A DNA stretch of 41,914 nt from an uncultured Pelagibacteraceae bacterium (lineage in GTDB: Bacteria > Pseudomonadota > Alphaproteobacteria > Pelagibacterales > Pelagibacteraceae). The position numbers were made by a program, and so were the translations under genes. This document shows, one piece after another, positions 9,664-17,942 of the stretch. The notes below the pieces were generated by a model. That model saw only the letters and a program-made list of their open reading frames with translations, was not told the DNA's origin and made no database searches. The stretch covers positions 1 through 41,914 of the forward strand of contig CACLKK010000005.1 in the NCBI GenBank assembly GCA_902607525.1, given 5' to 3'. The first letter of the stretch is position 1, and the number at the start of each line of letters is the position of its first letter.

Positions 9664-10689
9664 ATGGAAAATCCAATAATAAATCACAATTGGAAAGATT
9701 TAATCAAACCAAGCAAATTAAATATACAAAGCAGTGATGATAAGTCGTTAACTACTGTGACCGCAGAACCTTTAGAAAAAGGATATGCGTTGACTATAGG
9801 AAATTCTTTAAGAAGAATTCTTTTATCTTCAATTCAAGGCTCTGCTATTACAGCTATTCAAATTGATGGAGTTCTGCACGAATTTTCTTCAATTAAGGGA
9901 GTAAGAGAAGATGTAACCGATATTGTTTTAAATGTTAAACAACTGTCAATTCAAGTTATGTCGGAAGAACAAAAAAAATTAATACTAGATGTTAAAGGGC
10001 CAGGTGAGATTAAAGCAAAAGACTTACAACCAAATCCTGATGTAAAAATTTTAAATCCAGATTTAGTTTTGTGTCATTTAGACGAAAATACAAAATTTTA
10101 TATGGAATTAATAGCTAGCAGAGGAAAAGGTTACCGACCTGCCGAAAGAAATAAAAAAGACGATTCACCATTAGGACTTATAGCAATTGATTCATTATTT
10201 TCTCCAGTTAAGAAAGTTTCTTATACAGTTGAAAATGCTAGAGAAGGCAAATCTTTAGATTATGATAAATTAGTCATGAATATTGAAACTGACGGTTCAT
10301 TACCAGCCGAAGATGCAATTGCATATGCAGCTAGAATTTTTCAAGATCAACTTTCATTATTTGTAAACTTTGAGGAACCAACCGAAATAGAAAAGAAACC
10401 AAAAAAAGTTGAACTAGAATTTAATAAAAATTTATTAAGAAAAGTTGACGAATTAGAACTTTCTGTTCGATCTATGAATTGTCTTAAAAATGATAATATA
10501 ATTTATATTGGTGATCTAGTTCAAAAAACTGAACCTGAGATGTTACGAACTCCAAATTTTGGTAGAAAATCACTTAATGAAATTAAAGAGGTTCTTAATT
10601 CAATGTCTCTTTATTTAGGTATGGAAATACCAAATTGGCCACCTGAAAATATAGCTGAATTATCAAAAAAATTAGAAGAAAATACATAA
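9664..10689 (+). CDS. rpoA: DNA-directed RNA polymerase subunit alpha
   Basis: [53 protein letters not shown]; alpha-CTD present. Confidence 0.98.
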   Translation: MENPIINHNWKDLIKPSKLNIQSSDDKSLTTVTAEPLEKGYALTIGNSLRRILLSSIQGSAITAIQIDGVLHEFSSIKGVREDVTDIVLNVKQLSIQVMSEEQKKLILDVKGPGEIKAKDLQPNPDVKILNPDLVLCHLDENTKFYMELIASRGKGYRPAERNKKDDSPLGLIAIDSLFSPVKKVSYTVENAREGKSLDYDKLVMNIETDGSLPAEDAIAYAARIFQDQLSLFVNFEEPTEIEKKPKKVELEFNKNLLRKVDELELSVRSMNCLKNDNIIYIGDLVQKTEPEMLRTPNFGRKSLNEIKEVLNSMSLYLGMEIPNWPPENIAELSKKLEENT

Positions 10690-10696
10690 TATAATC

Positions 10697-11161
10697 ATGA
10701 GACATAAATTTGGTTACAGAAAATTAAATAGAACTTCAGAACACCGCAAAGCATTATTTAAAAATATGCTAAACTCATTAATTAAATATGAACAAATAAC
10801 AACTACTTTACCTAAGGCTAAAGAATTAAAGCCTAAGATCGACAAAGTTATAACATTAGGTAAAAAAAATAATTTAACATCAAAAAAAAATTTATTTACC
10901 CAATTACAATCAAAAACATCTGTAGATAAGCTGGTAAAAATTCTTTCCCAAAGATATGTTAAACGTAATGGGGGTTACTCTAGAGTAATTAGAGCTGGTT
11001 ACAGATATGGTGATGATGCACCAATGGCAGTAATTGAATTAATAGATAGAGATGTTCAGGCGAAAAAAGTTGATGTAAAGAAAAAAGCTCAAGAAGTTGA
11101 AAAAACTCAACCTGAAACTAAATCAAAAGAAAACGAAAAGAAAAAAAAATCTAAAAAGTAA
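10697..11161 (+). CDS. rplQ: 50S ribosomal protein L17 with Lys/Glu-rich C-terminal tail
   Basis: MRHKFGYRKLNRTSEHRKALFKNMLNSLIKYEQITTTLPKAKELKPKIDKVITLGKK. Confidence 0.98.
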   Translation: MRHKFGYRKLNRTSEHRKALFKNMLNSLIKYEQITTTLPKAKELKPKIDKVITLGKKNNLTSKKNLFTQLQSKTSVDKLVKILSQRYVKRNGGYSRVIRAGYRYGDDAPMAVIELIDRDVQAKKVDVKKKAQEVEKTQPETKSKENEKKKKSKK

Positions 11162-11183
11162 GTTATTTATATTGGTTTTAAAT

Positions 11184-11217
11184 TGTTGCTTTAGATAGTA
11201 ACATAAAATTATTTTTT
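11184..11217 (+). terminator. Candidate weak intrinsic terminator after rplQ
   Basis: TGTTGCT-ttagat-AGTAACA (7 bp stem with one G-U) followed a few bases later by a TTTTTT run; only 59 nt between rplQ and the next gene. Confidence 0.3.
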
Positions 11218-11220
11218 ATT

Positions 11221-12132
11221 ATGAAGACCTTTTATATTAAAAGTGATTTTGTAAATTCGCGACTTGATAGATGGTTTAAGAGATCAGTTAGTCAAGTTCC
11301 TCAATCCTTAATTGAAAAAAATATAAGAAAAGGAAATATTAAAGTTAATAGTAAAAAAGAAAAAAGTTCCTATAAACTTAAAATAAAGGATGAAATTACA
11401 ATACGTAATTTCAACTTTATTTCTAATAAGCATAAAGCAATTAATAAAAAATATGAACCTACAAAAAAAGATTTAATCAAAACTTCAAGTATTTTTCTTG
11501 AAAATAATGAGAATTTTGTAGTAATAAATAAACCAGCTGGTATAGCCGTTCAATCTGGCACTAAATCAAAAAAGAATATTTTAGATATATTACGTAATAC
11601 AAATGAATTTGAAGGTTTTTTTCCATATCCAGTACACAGAATAGATAAAGAAACGTCAGGCATACTAATAGTTGCTAAAAATAGAAAGTACGCTCAGTTG
11701 TTCACTTCATTATTTCGCATAAGAAAAATTCATAAAACTTATTTAGGAATTATACTAGGTGCTTTTAATGAAAATAAAGGCACCTTAAAAGATGAATTAT
11801 ATTATTATGAAGGTAATAAAAAAACTAAGGCATTAGCAATTACACATTATAAAGTTTTAGACACTAATAATAATTATTCATTATTAAAATTAAACCCAGA
11901 AACTGGAAGAAAACATCAGTTAAGAAAGCAACTGCTAATTCATGGACATCCTATTATTGGGGATTCAAAATATAGAATTACTGAAAAATACTTAAATAAA
12001 AAAAATGAACTAATGCTTCATGCATACAAAATTAAATTTTCAATATCAGGAACAAGATATAATTATACTGCTGAACCTCCAGATGTATTTCAAAAAAATC
12101 TTAAAGAAAAATATTTAAAAATTTATCAATAA
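11221..12132 (+). CDS. RluC/RluD-family 23S rRNA pseudouridine synthase
   Basis: S4-like N-terminus, VINKPAGIAVQSG, HRIDKETSGILIVAKN catalytic motif, GRKHQLRKQL. Confidence 0.92.
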   Translation: MKTFYIKSDFVNSRLDRWFKRSVSQVPQSLIEKNIRKGNIKVNSKKEKSSYKLKIKDEITIRNFNFISNKHKAINKKYEPTKKDLIKTSSIFLENNENFVVINKPAGIAVQSGTKSKKNILDILRNTNEFEGFFPYPVHRIDKETSGILIVAKNRKYAQLFTSLFRIRKIHKTYLGIILGAFNENKGTLKDELYYYEGNKKTKALAITHYKVLDTNNNYSLLKLNPETGRKHQLRKQLLIHGHPIIGDSKYRITEKYLNKKNELMLHAYKIKFSISGTRYNYTAEPPDVFQKNLKEKYLKIYQ

Positions 12133-12718
12133 TTACTTTTTCAATATTTTTATAATCAACTATACCTATATCTTTTAAGCTAGTTATACCTTTATTTTTA
12201 ATACCACATGGAATAATTCCATTGTACATCTTGAGATCATTTTTTACATTTAATGCAAAGCCATGGTATGCTACCCACCTTTTAACTTTAATACCAATAG
12301 CCGCTATCTTCATTTGTTTATTTTTTTCTCCAACCCATACTCCAATATTTTTTCTATCTGGATAAGATTTAATTTTATATTCATTTAGTATATCCATAAT
12401 ACACTTTTCTAATTTATTGATTAATTTTCTTATGTCTTTTTCTCTCTTATTTAAGTTAAGAACAAAATAGACTACTTTTTGACCTGGCCCATGGTAGGTG
12501 TGTTTTCCACCTCTATTTGTTTTAATTACTTTTATGCTTTTATCTAAAAGGTCAGTATTTTTAGAACTTACACCTGCAGTATATACGGGTTTGTGTTCAA
12601 GCACCCATAATAATTCATCTTTTTTACCTAAAAAAACGTCATGTGCTCGTTTTTCAAGGATCTTCATTGATTTTGAGTAATCAATTGATTTTACGCTATT
12701 TTTTACTTCTATATTCAT
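12101..12718 (-). CDS. lipB: Octanoyltransferase LipB
   Basis: TNRGGKHTYHGPGQKVVYFVLNL; KIAAIGIKVKRWVAYHGFALNV...IIPCGI. Confidence 0.95.
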   Translation of the reverse strand: MNIEVKNSVKSIDYSKSMKILEKRAHDVFLGKKDELLWVLEHKPVYTAGVSSKNTDLLDKSIKVIKTNRGGKHTYHGPGQKVVYFVLNLNKREKDIRKLINKLEKCIMDILNEYKIKSYPDRKNIGVWVGEKNKQMKIAAIGIKVKRWVAYHGFALNVKNDLKMYNGIIPCGIKNKGITSLKDIGIVDYKNIEKVIIDKFLNIFL

Positions 12719-12784
12719 TTTACATTTGTGATTCTAAAAAAAATCAACTAAACCAGTTTCAAAATTTAATAAACATATACTTTT

Positions 12785-14164
12785 ATGAGTTTAACAAAAA
12801 AAATATCAGATAAAAAAGTAAATTTTGAGTTTAATAAGGAATTCATTAATCTTTTTAGTAAAAAAATCAAAGATAATGATACAAATTTTTTAGATAAAAC
12901 TTTGCAAGAGCTACATCCTGCAGATTCCGCTGATATAATTGAAAATTTAATTCCTGAAGATAGATCAAAGCTTATTGAATTAGAAGGTTTTAGATTAGAT
13001 CCTGAAATTTTTATAGAATTAAATGAATCTATACAAACAGAAGTATTTATACTTTTGTCTATAGAATCGATAGCAAATATTCTTAAACATTTAGAATCTG
13101 ACAATGCATTAAAAATCTTAGAAAATTTAGATGAAAAAAAGAAAAATATCGTATTAGATAAACTTCCACCAAAAGATAGATTTTTGCTTCAAGAAGGACT
13201 TAAATCGCCTGAAGATTCTGCCGCTAGAATAATGCAAAGAGAGTTTACAGCAATACCAAGCGATTGGTCAGTAGGTCAAACCATAGATTATTTGAGAGAA
13301 AATAAAGATTTGCCTGAAGAATTCTTAGAGATTTTTATTGTAGATAGTAATTTCAAACCAATAGGCACAGTACCTTCATCAAAAGTTTTGAGAACTGCCA
13401 GAGAATCGAAAATGAATTCAATAATGAAGGAAACGCAGGTTTTGATACCAGTTAGCATGGACAAAGAAGAAGTTGGTCATATTTTTGAAAATTATAATTT
13501 AGTTTCAGCAGGTGTTGTTGATAAAGACAATAAGCTAGTTGGAATGATTACCGGTGATGATGTTTTTACTGTTCTTAAAGAAGAAGCCGAAGAAGATGTT
13601 TTAAGATTAGCTGGAGTAGGAGATGAAGAAATTACCGATAGTGTTTTACAAAAAACAAAAAGAAGATTTAATTGGTTGTTACTAAACTTGCTTACAGCTT
13701 TATTAGCTACTTGGGTGATAAGTAAATTTGGTGCAACAATTGAACAAATGATAGCTTTGGCATTTTTAATGCCGATAGTTGCATCAATGGGTGGAAATGC
13801 AGGCATGCAGACGTTAGCCGTAACTATTAGAGCTCTAGCTACAAAGGAATTATCATCTGGAAACTTTGGAAAAATTGTATCAAAAGAATTTATTATAGGA
13901 ATTTTAAATGGAATTATTTTTGCTATTATTACAGGAGCAATAGTTCAATTATGGTTTAAAGAATTTAATTTATCCATTTTAATAGCTGCAGCTATGGTAT
14001 TAAATATGATAGTAGCTGGCTTGTTTGGTATTTTGGTTCCAGTGACTCTTAAAAAATTTAATATTGATCCGGCGATTGCATCCAGTGTTTTTGTTACCAC
14101 AATTACAGATGTGATTGGATTTTTATCTTTTTTAGGTTTAGGAGCCTACTTTTTTTATAGCTAA
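12785..14164 (+). CDS. mgtE: Magnesium transporter MgtE
   Basis: MgtE N domain, CBS pair, C-terminal MPIVASMGGNAGMQTLAVTIRALA. Confidence 0.96.
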   Translation: MSLTKKISDKKVNFEFNKEFINLFSKKIKDNDTNFLDKTLQELHPADSADIIENLIPEDRSKLIELEGFRLDPEIFIELNESIQTEVFILLSIESIANILKHLESDNALKILENLDEKKKNIVLDKLPPKDRFLLQEGLKSPEDSAARIMQREFTAIPSDWSVGQTIDYLRENKDLPEEFLEIFIVDSNFKPIGTVPSSKVLRTARESKMNSIMKETQVLIPVSMDKEEVGHIFENYNLVSAGVVDKDNKLVGMITGDDVFTVLKEEAEEDVLRLAGVGDEEITDSVLQKTKRRFNWLLLNLLTALLATWVISKFGATIEQMIALAFLMPIVASMGGNAGMQTLAVTIRALATKELSSGNFGKIVSKEFIIGILNGIIFAIITGAIVQLWFKEFNLSILIAAAMVLNMIVAGLFGILVPVTLKKFNIDPAIASSVFVTTITDVIGFLSFLGLGAYFFYS

Positions 14165-14970
14165 AGATTGTCAATTAATCTTATTGATTTAAGGTAATAA
14201 GCAATAAAAATTTTGTAGTAATTTTCTTTTTTATAAGGTTTTATAATTTTGTTAATATCTAAAACTTTAATATAATCAATTTTTTTTATACCAACTCTTA
14301 TAATTATTTTTTTAATTTCACCAAAAGAAATTTTATTTTTTATTAACATATTTTTTTTATTTTTTAAAATATTATATATCTTGGAAGCAATTTTTTTTTC
14401 ATCTAAAGACAGTAAAAAATTTCTTGAAGATAAAGGAACACCATTTTTTTCTCTTATGGTTTTGCATCCAATTATTTTAATTTTTGGATAATTTTTTTTT
14501 ACAAAATCCTTAATTAAAATTAGTTGCTGCATATCTTTTTTCCCCAAGTATATTTTTTTTGGGTTAATTATTTTTATAAATCTATTAATTATATCTATCA
14601 CAGCTTTAAAGTGTCCTGGTCTATTTTTGCCACATAATTTTTTTTCAAATGAATTAATTTTAATTTTCTTACTCGTAGTATTTGAATAAATTTGCTTAGT
14701 GATAGGTAAATAAAGTATATCAATTTTTAACTTTTTTAATTTTGATATATCATTCTTTAAATTTCTAGGATACTTATTAAAATCACTTTTTTTATTAAAT
14801 TGTGGTTTGTTAATATATATAGATACGACAGTTTTTTTACACTCATCAATACATCTTTTTATTAAAGAAATATGACCTTTGTGGATAGCTCCCATTGTGG
14901 GCACAAACCCTAAGTTTGTTTCATTCTGTATAATTTTTGTAAGTTTATTTTTGTCAGAAATTATTTTCAT
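14161..14970 (-). CDS. panC: Pantothenate synthetase (pantoate--beta-alanine ligase)
   Basis: GFVPTMGAIHKGHISLI, LCGKNRPGHFKAV, YLGKKDMQQL, SSRN. Confidence 0.9.
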   Translation of the reverse strand: MKIISDKNKLTKIIQNETNLGFVPTMGAIHKGHISLIKRCIDECKKTVVSIYINKPQFNKKSDFNKYPRNLKNDISKLKKLKIDILYLPITKQIYSNTTSKKIKINSFEKKLCGKNRPGHFKAVIDIINRFIKIINPKKIYLGKKDMQQLILIKDFVKKNYPKIKIIGCKTIREKNGVPLSSRNFLLSLDEKKIASKIYNILKNKKNMLIKNKISFGEIKKIIIRVGIKKIDYIKVLDINKIIKPYKKENYYKIFIAYYLKSIRLIDNL

Positions 14971-15005
14971 TTGTAAATTTTAAATATTATATGTAAAAGA
15001 AAGCA

Positions 15006-15824
15006 ATGATTAAACAGGCTATTATTCCATTAGCTGGATTAGGAACTAGATTGCTACCATTAACAAGTGTTATTCCAAAAGAGCTTCTACCGATAAACGG
15101 TAAGCCCGGACTTGAATATATATTAGAAGAATGCCTTCAATCAGGAATAACTGAAGTTATATTTATAATATCAAAAAGAAAAAAAGCAATTAAACAATAC
15201 TTTTACAACGACTCTTTTTATAAAAAATTAATTAAAAAAAATAAAAATAAAAGATTAATAGATGAGTATAAAAAAATAAAAAAATACAAAAAAATGATAA
15301 AATTTGTTTATCAAAATTCACCAAGAGGAACTGGTGATGCTGTTCTTAAATGTAAAAATTTAATTAAGTCAAATTTTTTTTTAATGATGATGCCAGACGA
15401 TTTAATTATTAAAAATAATTGTACAAGATCAATGATTGCTCTACATAAAAAGTATAAATCATCAATAATTGCTTCAAAAAAAGTTCAAAATGATAATGTA
15501 TCTAGGTGGGGAATTTTTAAAGTTAAAAAAATTAATAAAAGAAATTTTGTTATTAAAGATGTTATAGAAAAACCAACAATAAAAAAAGCCCCCTCAAGAT
15601 ATGCCGTTATTGGAAGATATATTTTAACTAAAAAAATATTTAAAGTTTTAGAGAAACAAAAACCTGGTCAAAATGGAGAAATTCATATCACAGATTCTAT
15701 TAGAACATTGATATTAAGACAAAATAAATTTATTGGCCATATTTTTGCTGGAAAGTATTTAGATTGTGGAACAATGAAAGGTTATATAAATTCAACATTA
15801 GAAATTTCAAAAAATAATATATGA
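15006..15824 (+). CDS. galU: UTP--glucose-1-phosphate uridylyltransferase
   Basis: QAIIPLAGLGTRLLPLTSVIPKELLPINGKPGLEYILEEC; PRGTGDAVL; EKP; GEIHITDSI. Confidence 0.92.
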   Translation: MIKQAIIPLAGLGTRLLPLTSVIPKELLPINGKPGLEYILEECLQSGITEVIFIISKRKKAIKQYFYNDSFYKKLIKKNKNKRLIDEYKKIKKYKKMIKFVYQNSPRGTGDAVLKCKNLIKSNFFLMMMPDDLIIKNNCTRSMIALHKKYKSSIIASKKVQNDNVSRWGIFKVKKINKRNFVIKDVIEKPTIKKAPSRYAVIGRYILTKKIFKVLEKQKPGQNGEIHITDSIRTLILRQNKFIGHIFAGKYLDCGTMKGYINSTLEISKNNI

Positions 15825-17119
15825 AAATATGTATGGTAGGGACAGGCTATGTTGGTTTAGTAAGTGGAGCTTGTTTTGCTGATCTTGGAAATATAGTTTA
15901 TTGTGTTGATAAAGATAAAAAAAAAATTGATAAGTTAAATTCTGGAGAAATTCCTATTTATGAACCTGGATTAGATGAAATTGTCAAAAAGAACTATCAA
16001 TCCAACAGATTAAAATTCACTCAAAATTTAAGCAATGCAGTTAAGGTCTCCGATATAATATTTATTTGTGTAGGAACCCCAACTTCAAAAAAAAATAAAT
16101 CTGCAGATTTAAGTTTTGTATTTAATGTTGCAAAAGAAATTAGCAAAAATATTAATAAATTTAAAATTATCGTAACTAAATCAACAGTACCTGTAACTAC
16201 TGGTGATAAAATAGAAAAGATAATTTCAAAAAAAAGAAGCAAAAAATTATTTGAAGTTGTTTCAAATCCTGAATTTCTTCGTGAAGGTGATGCTGTAAGA
16301 GATTTTAGATTTCCTGATAGAATAGTAGTTGGATGTAATAATAAAAAAATAATTAAGAAATTAGAATTTTTATATGAACCGTTAATAAAAAAAGGTTGCA
16401 TATTTTTTTCCACTAACAGAAGAGGAGCAGAAATGATTAAATATGCATCGAACGCTTTTTTAGCCACAAAAATATCTTATATTAACGAAATTGCTAATTT
16501 TTGTGAAAAAACTAAAGTAAATATAGAAGATGTATCTTTAGGCATGGGTTTAGATAAGAGAATAGGAGGACGTTTCTTGCGTGCTGGTCCTGCCTATGGA
16601 GGTTCATGCTTTCCTAAAGATACTAAGGCTATTACTGTTACAGCTGATTCATATAAAACAAATCTTTCAATAATTAAAGCTGTTATTAAGTCAAATTCTA
16701 ATAGAAGAATGTTATTAATTAAAAGAATAGATAAAATTTTATCAAACAAAATAAAGAATAAAAAAATTACAGTTCTTGGAGTTACATTTAAGCCCAATAC
16801 AGATGACATGAGGGAGTCTACAAGCTTATTAATGCTGCCGTATTTGAATAAAAAGGGAGCAAAAATAACCTATTATGATCCCTCAGGAGAAAAAAATGTT
16901 TTTAATAAACTTAAAAACGTTTCATTTTCACATAATATTATACATGCATGTTTAAAGGCCGACTTAGTTATTATTCATACAGAGTGGGATGAATTTAAAA
17001 GTATCGACTTTAAAAAAATATGTAAAAATAAAAATCTAAAAGTTTATGATATGAGAAATTTATATTCCTCAGATAAAATGAAAAAAATAGGTGTAAATTA
17101 TTATTCTATAGGTAGATAA
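15821..17119 (+). CDS. UDP-glucose 6-dehydrogenase
   Basis: MKICMVGTGYVGLVSGACFADLGN; SNPEFLREGDAVRDFRFPDRIVVG; AGPAYGGSCFPKDTKA. Confidence 0.94.
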   Translation: MKICMVGTGYVGLVSGACFADLGNIVYCVDKDKKKIDKLNSGEIPIYEPGLDEIVKKNYQSNRLKFTQNLSNAVKVSDIIFICVGTPTSKKNKSADLSFVFNVAKEISKNINKFKIIVTKSTVPVTTGDKIEKIISKKRSKKLFEVVSNPEFLREGDAVRDFRFPDRIVVGCNNKKIIKKLEFLYEPLIKKGCIFFSTNRRGAEMIKYASNAFLATKISYINEIANFCEKTKVNIEDVSLGMGLDKRIGGRFLRAGPAYGGSCFPKDTKAITVTADSYKTNLSIIKAVIKSNSNRRMLLIKRIDKILSNKIKNKKITVLGVTFKPNTDDMRESTSLLMLPYLNKKGAKITYYDPSGEKNVFNKLKNVSFSHNIIHACLKADLVIIHTEWDEFKSIDFKKICKNKNLKVYDMRNLYSSDKMKKIGVNYYSIGR

Positions 17120-17121
17120 AT

Positions 17122-17583
17122 TTAAACAGTTTCAAAAATAGCATCAATTTCAACAGCAACACCCAAGGGTAGAGAATTAGTACTTACAGCAGCTCTAGCA
17201 TGTTTTCCATTATCACCAAAAACAGCTGACAATAATTCAGAAGCTGGATTTATAACTTTAGGCTGATCTATAAAGTCATCTGCAGAATTAACAAAGCCAG
17301 TAATTTTTATACAGCTTTTAATTTTATCAAGATCTCCACCAACAGCCTTTTTGACTTGAGCTAATATATTAATAGCGCAAAATTTTGCGGCTTTTTGACC
17401 ATCTTCAAGAGATAAGTCTTTACCAATTTTACCTTTTATTGCTTTACCATCTTGTCCTATAGGCAGCTGTCCTGAAACAAAAATTAGTTTACCTGATTTT
17501 TTGAAAGCTACATAAGCTCCAACAGGATCAGGAGCATTTGGTATTTCTATTTCTAATTTTTTTAAATTTTCAGAGATAGACAT
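17122..17583 (-). CDS. RidA/YjgF-family protein (reactive intermediate deaminase-like)
   Basis: KSGKLIFVSGQLPI...NILAQVKKAVGGDLDKIKSCIKITGFVNSADDF; HARAAVSTNSLPLGVAVEIDAI. Confidence 0.93.
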   Translation of the reverse strand: MSISENLKKLEIEIPNAPDPVGAYVAFKKSGKLIFVSGQLPIGQDGKAIKGKIGKDLSLEDGQKAAKFCAINILAQVKKAVGGDLDKIKSCIKITGFVNSADDFIDQPKVINPASELLSAVFGDNGKHARAAVSTNSLPLGVAVEIDAIFETV

Positions 17584-17942
17584 TAATTTTTTTTAGCCCG
17601 TCTACATTTAATTTTAGCAGCTAAGCCTGTAAAAGTTTTTGAACTATATTCATTACAAGATTTATTTGGATCAAATTCTTTCTTTTTTTTTCCTTTCAAT
17701 GTCAAGGATTTAAAGATTCCTTTTTTTTCTGATGGTTCTAAACCACTTTTACATCTTTTATAATCTGCTAGCCCTGAGAGTGTTTTAGTAGAATACTGCG
17801 AGCAATCTTTAGTGCCCCATACTTTACCTATAAGTTTATCCTCACCAGTTTTTATTTGATTTTTTATTTTTTCAAGTTTAGATTCCGCAAATGCTGTACT
17901 AGTTAAAAATAAAAAAATTAATATATATAAAAAATTTTTCAT
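17583..17942 (-). CDS. Small predicted secreted protein with two CX16C repeats, unknown function
   Basis: N-terminal signal peptide (MKNFLYILIFLFLTSTAFA-ES); duplicated C-x3-YS-[ST]-KT-x-[ST]-GLA-x4-C segments; overlapping start/stop with topA and ridA. Confidence 0.8.
   Translation of the reverse strand: MKNFLYILIFLFLTSTAFAESKLEKIKNQIKTGEDKLIGKVWGTKDCSQYSTKTLSGLADYKRCKSGLEPSEKKGIFKSLTLKGKKKKEFDPNKSCNEYSSKTFTGLAAKIKCRRAKKN

Noticed and set aside
15180-15300. Lysine-dense, A-rich stretch in galU suggestive of a repeat or frameshift
   Set aside because: Reading frame is intact and GalU motifs continue on both sides; best explained by low GC and AT-biased codon use.
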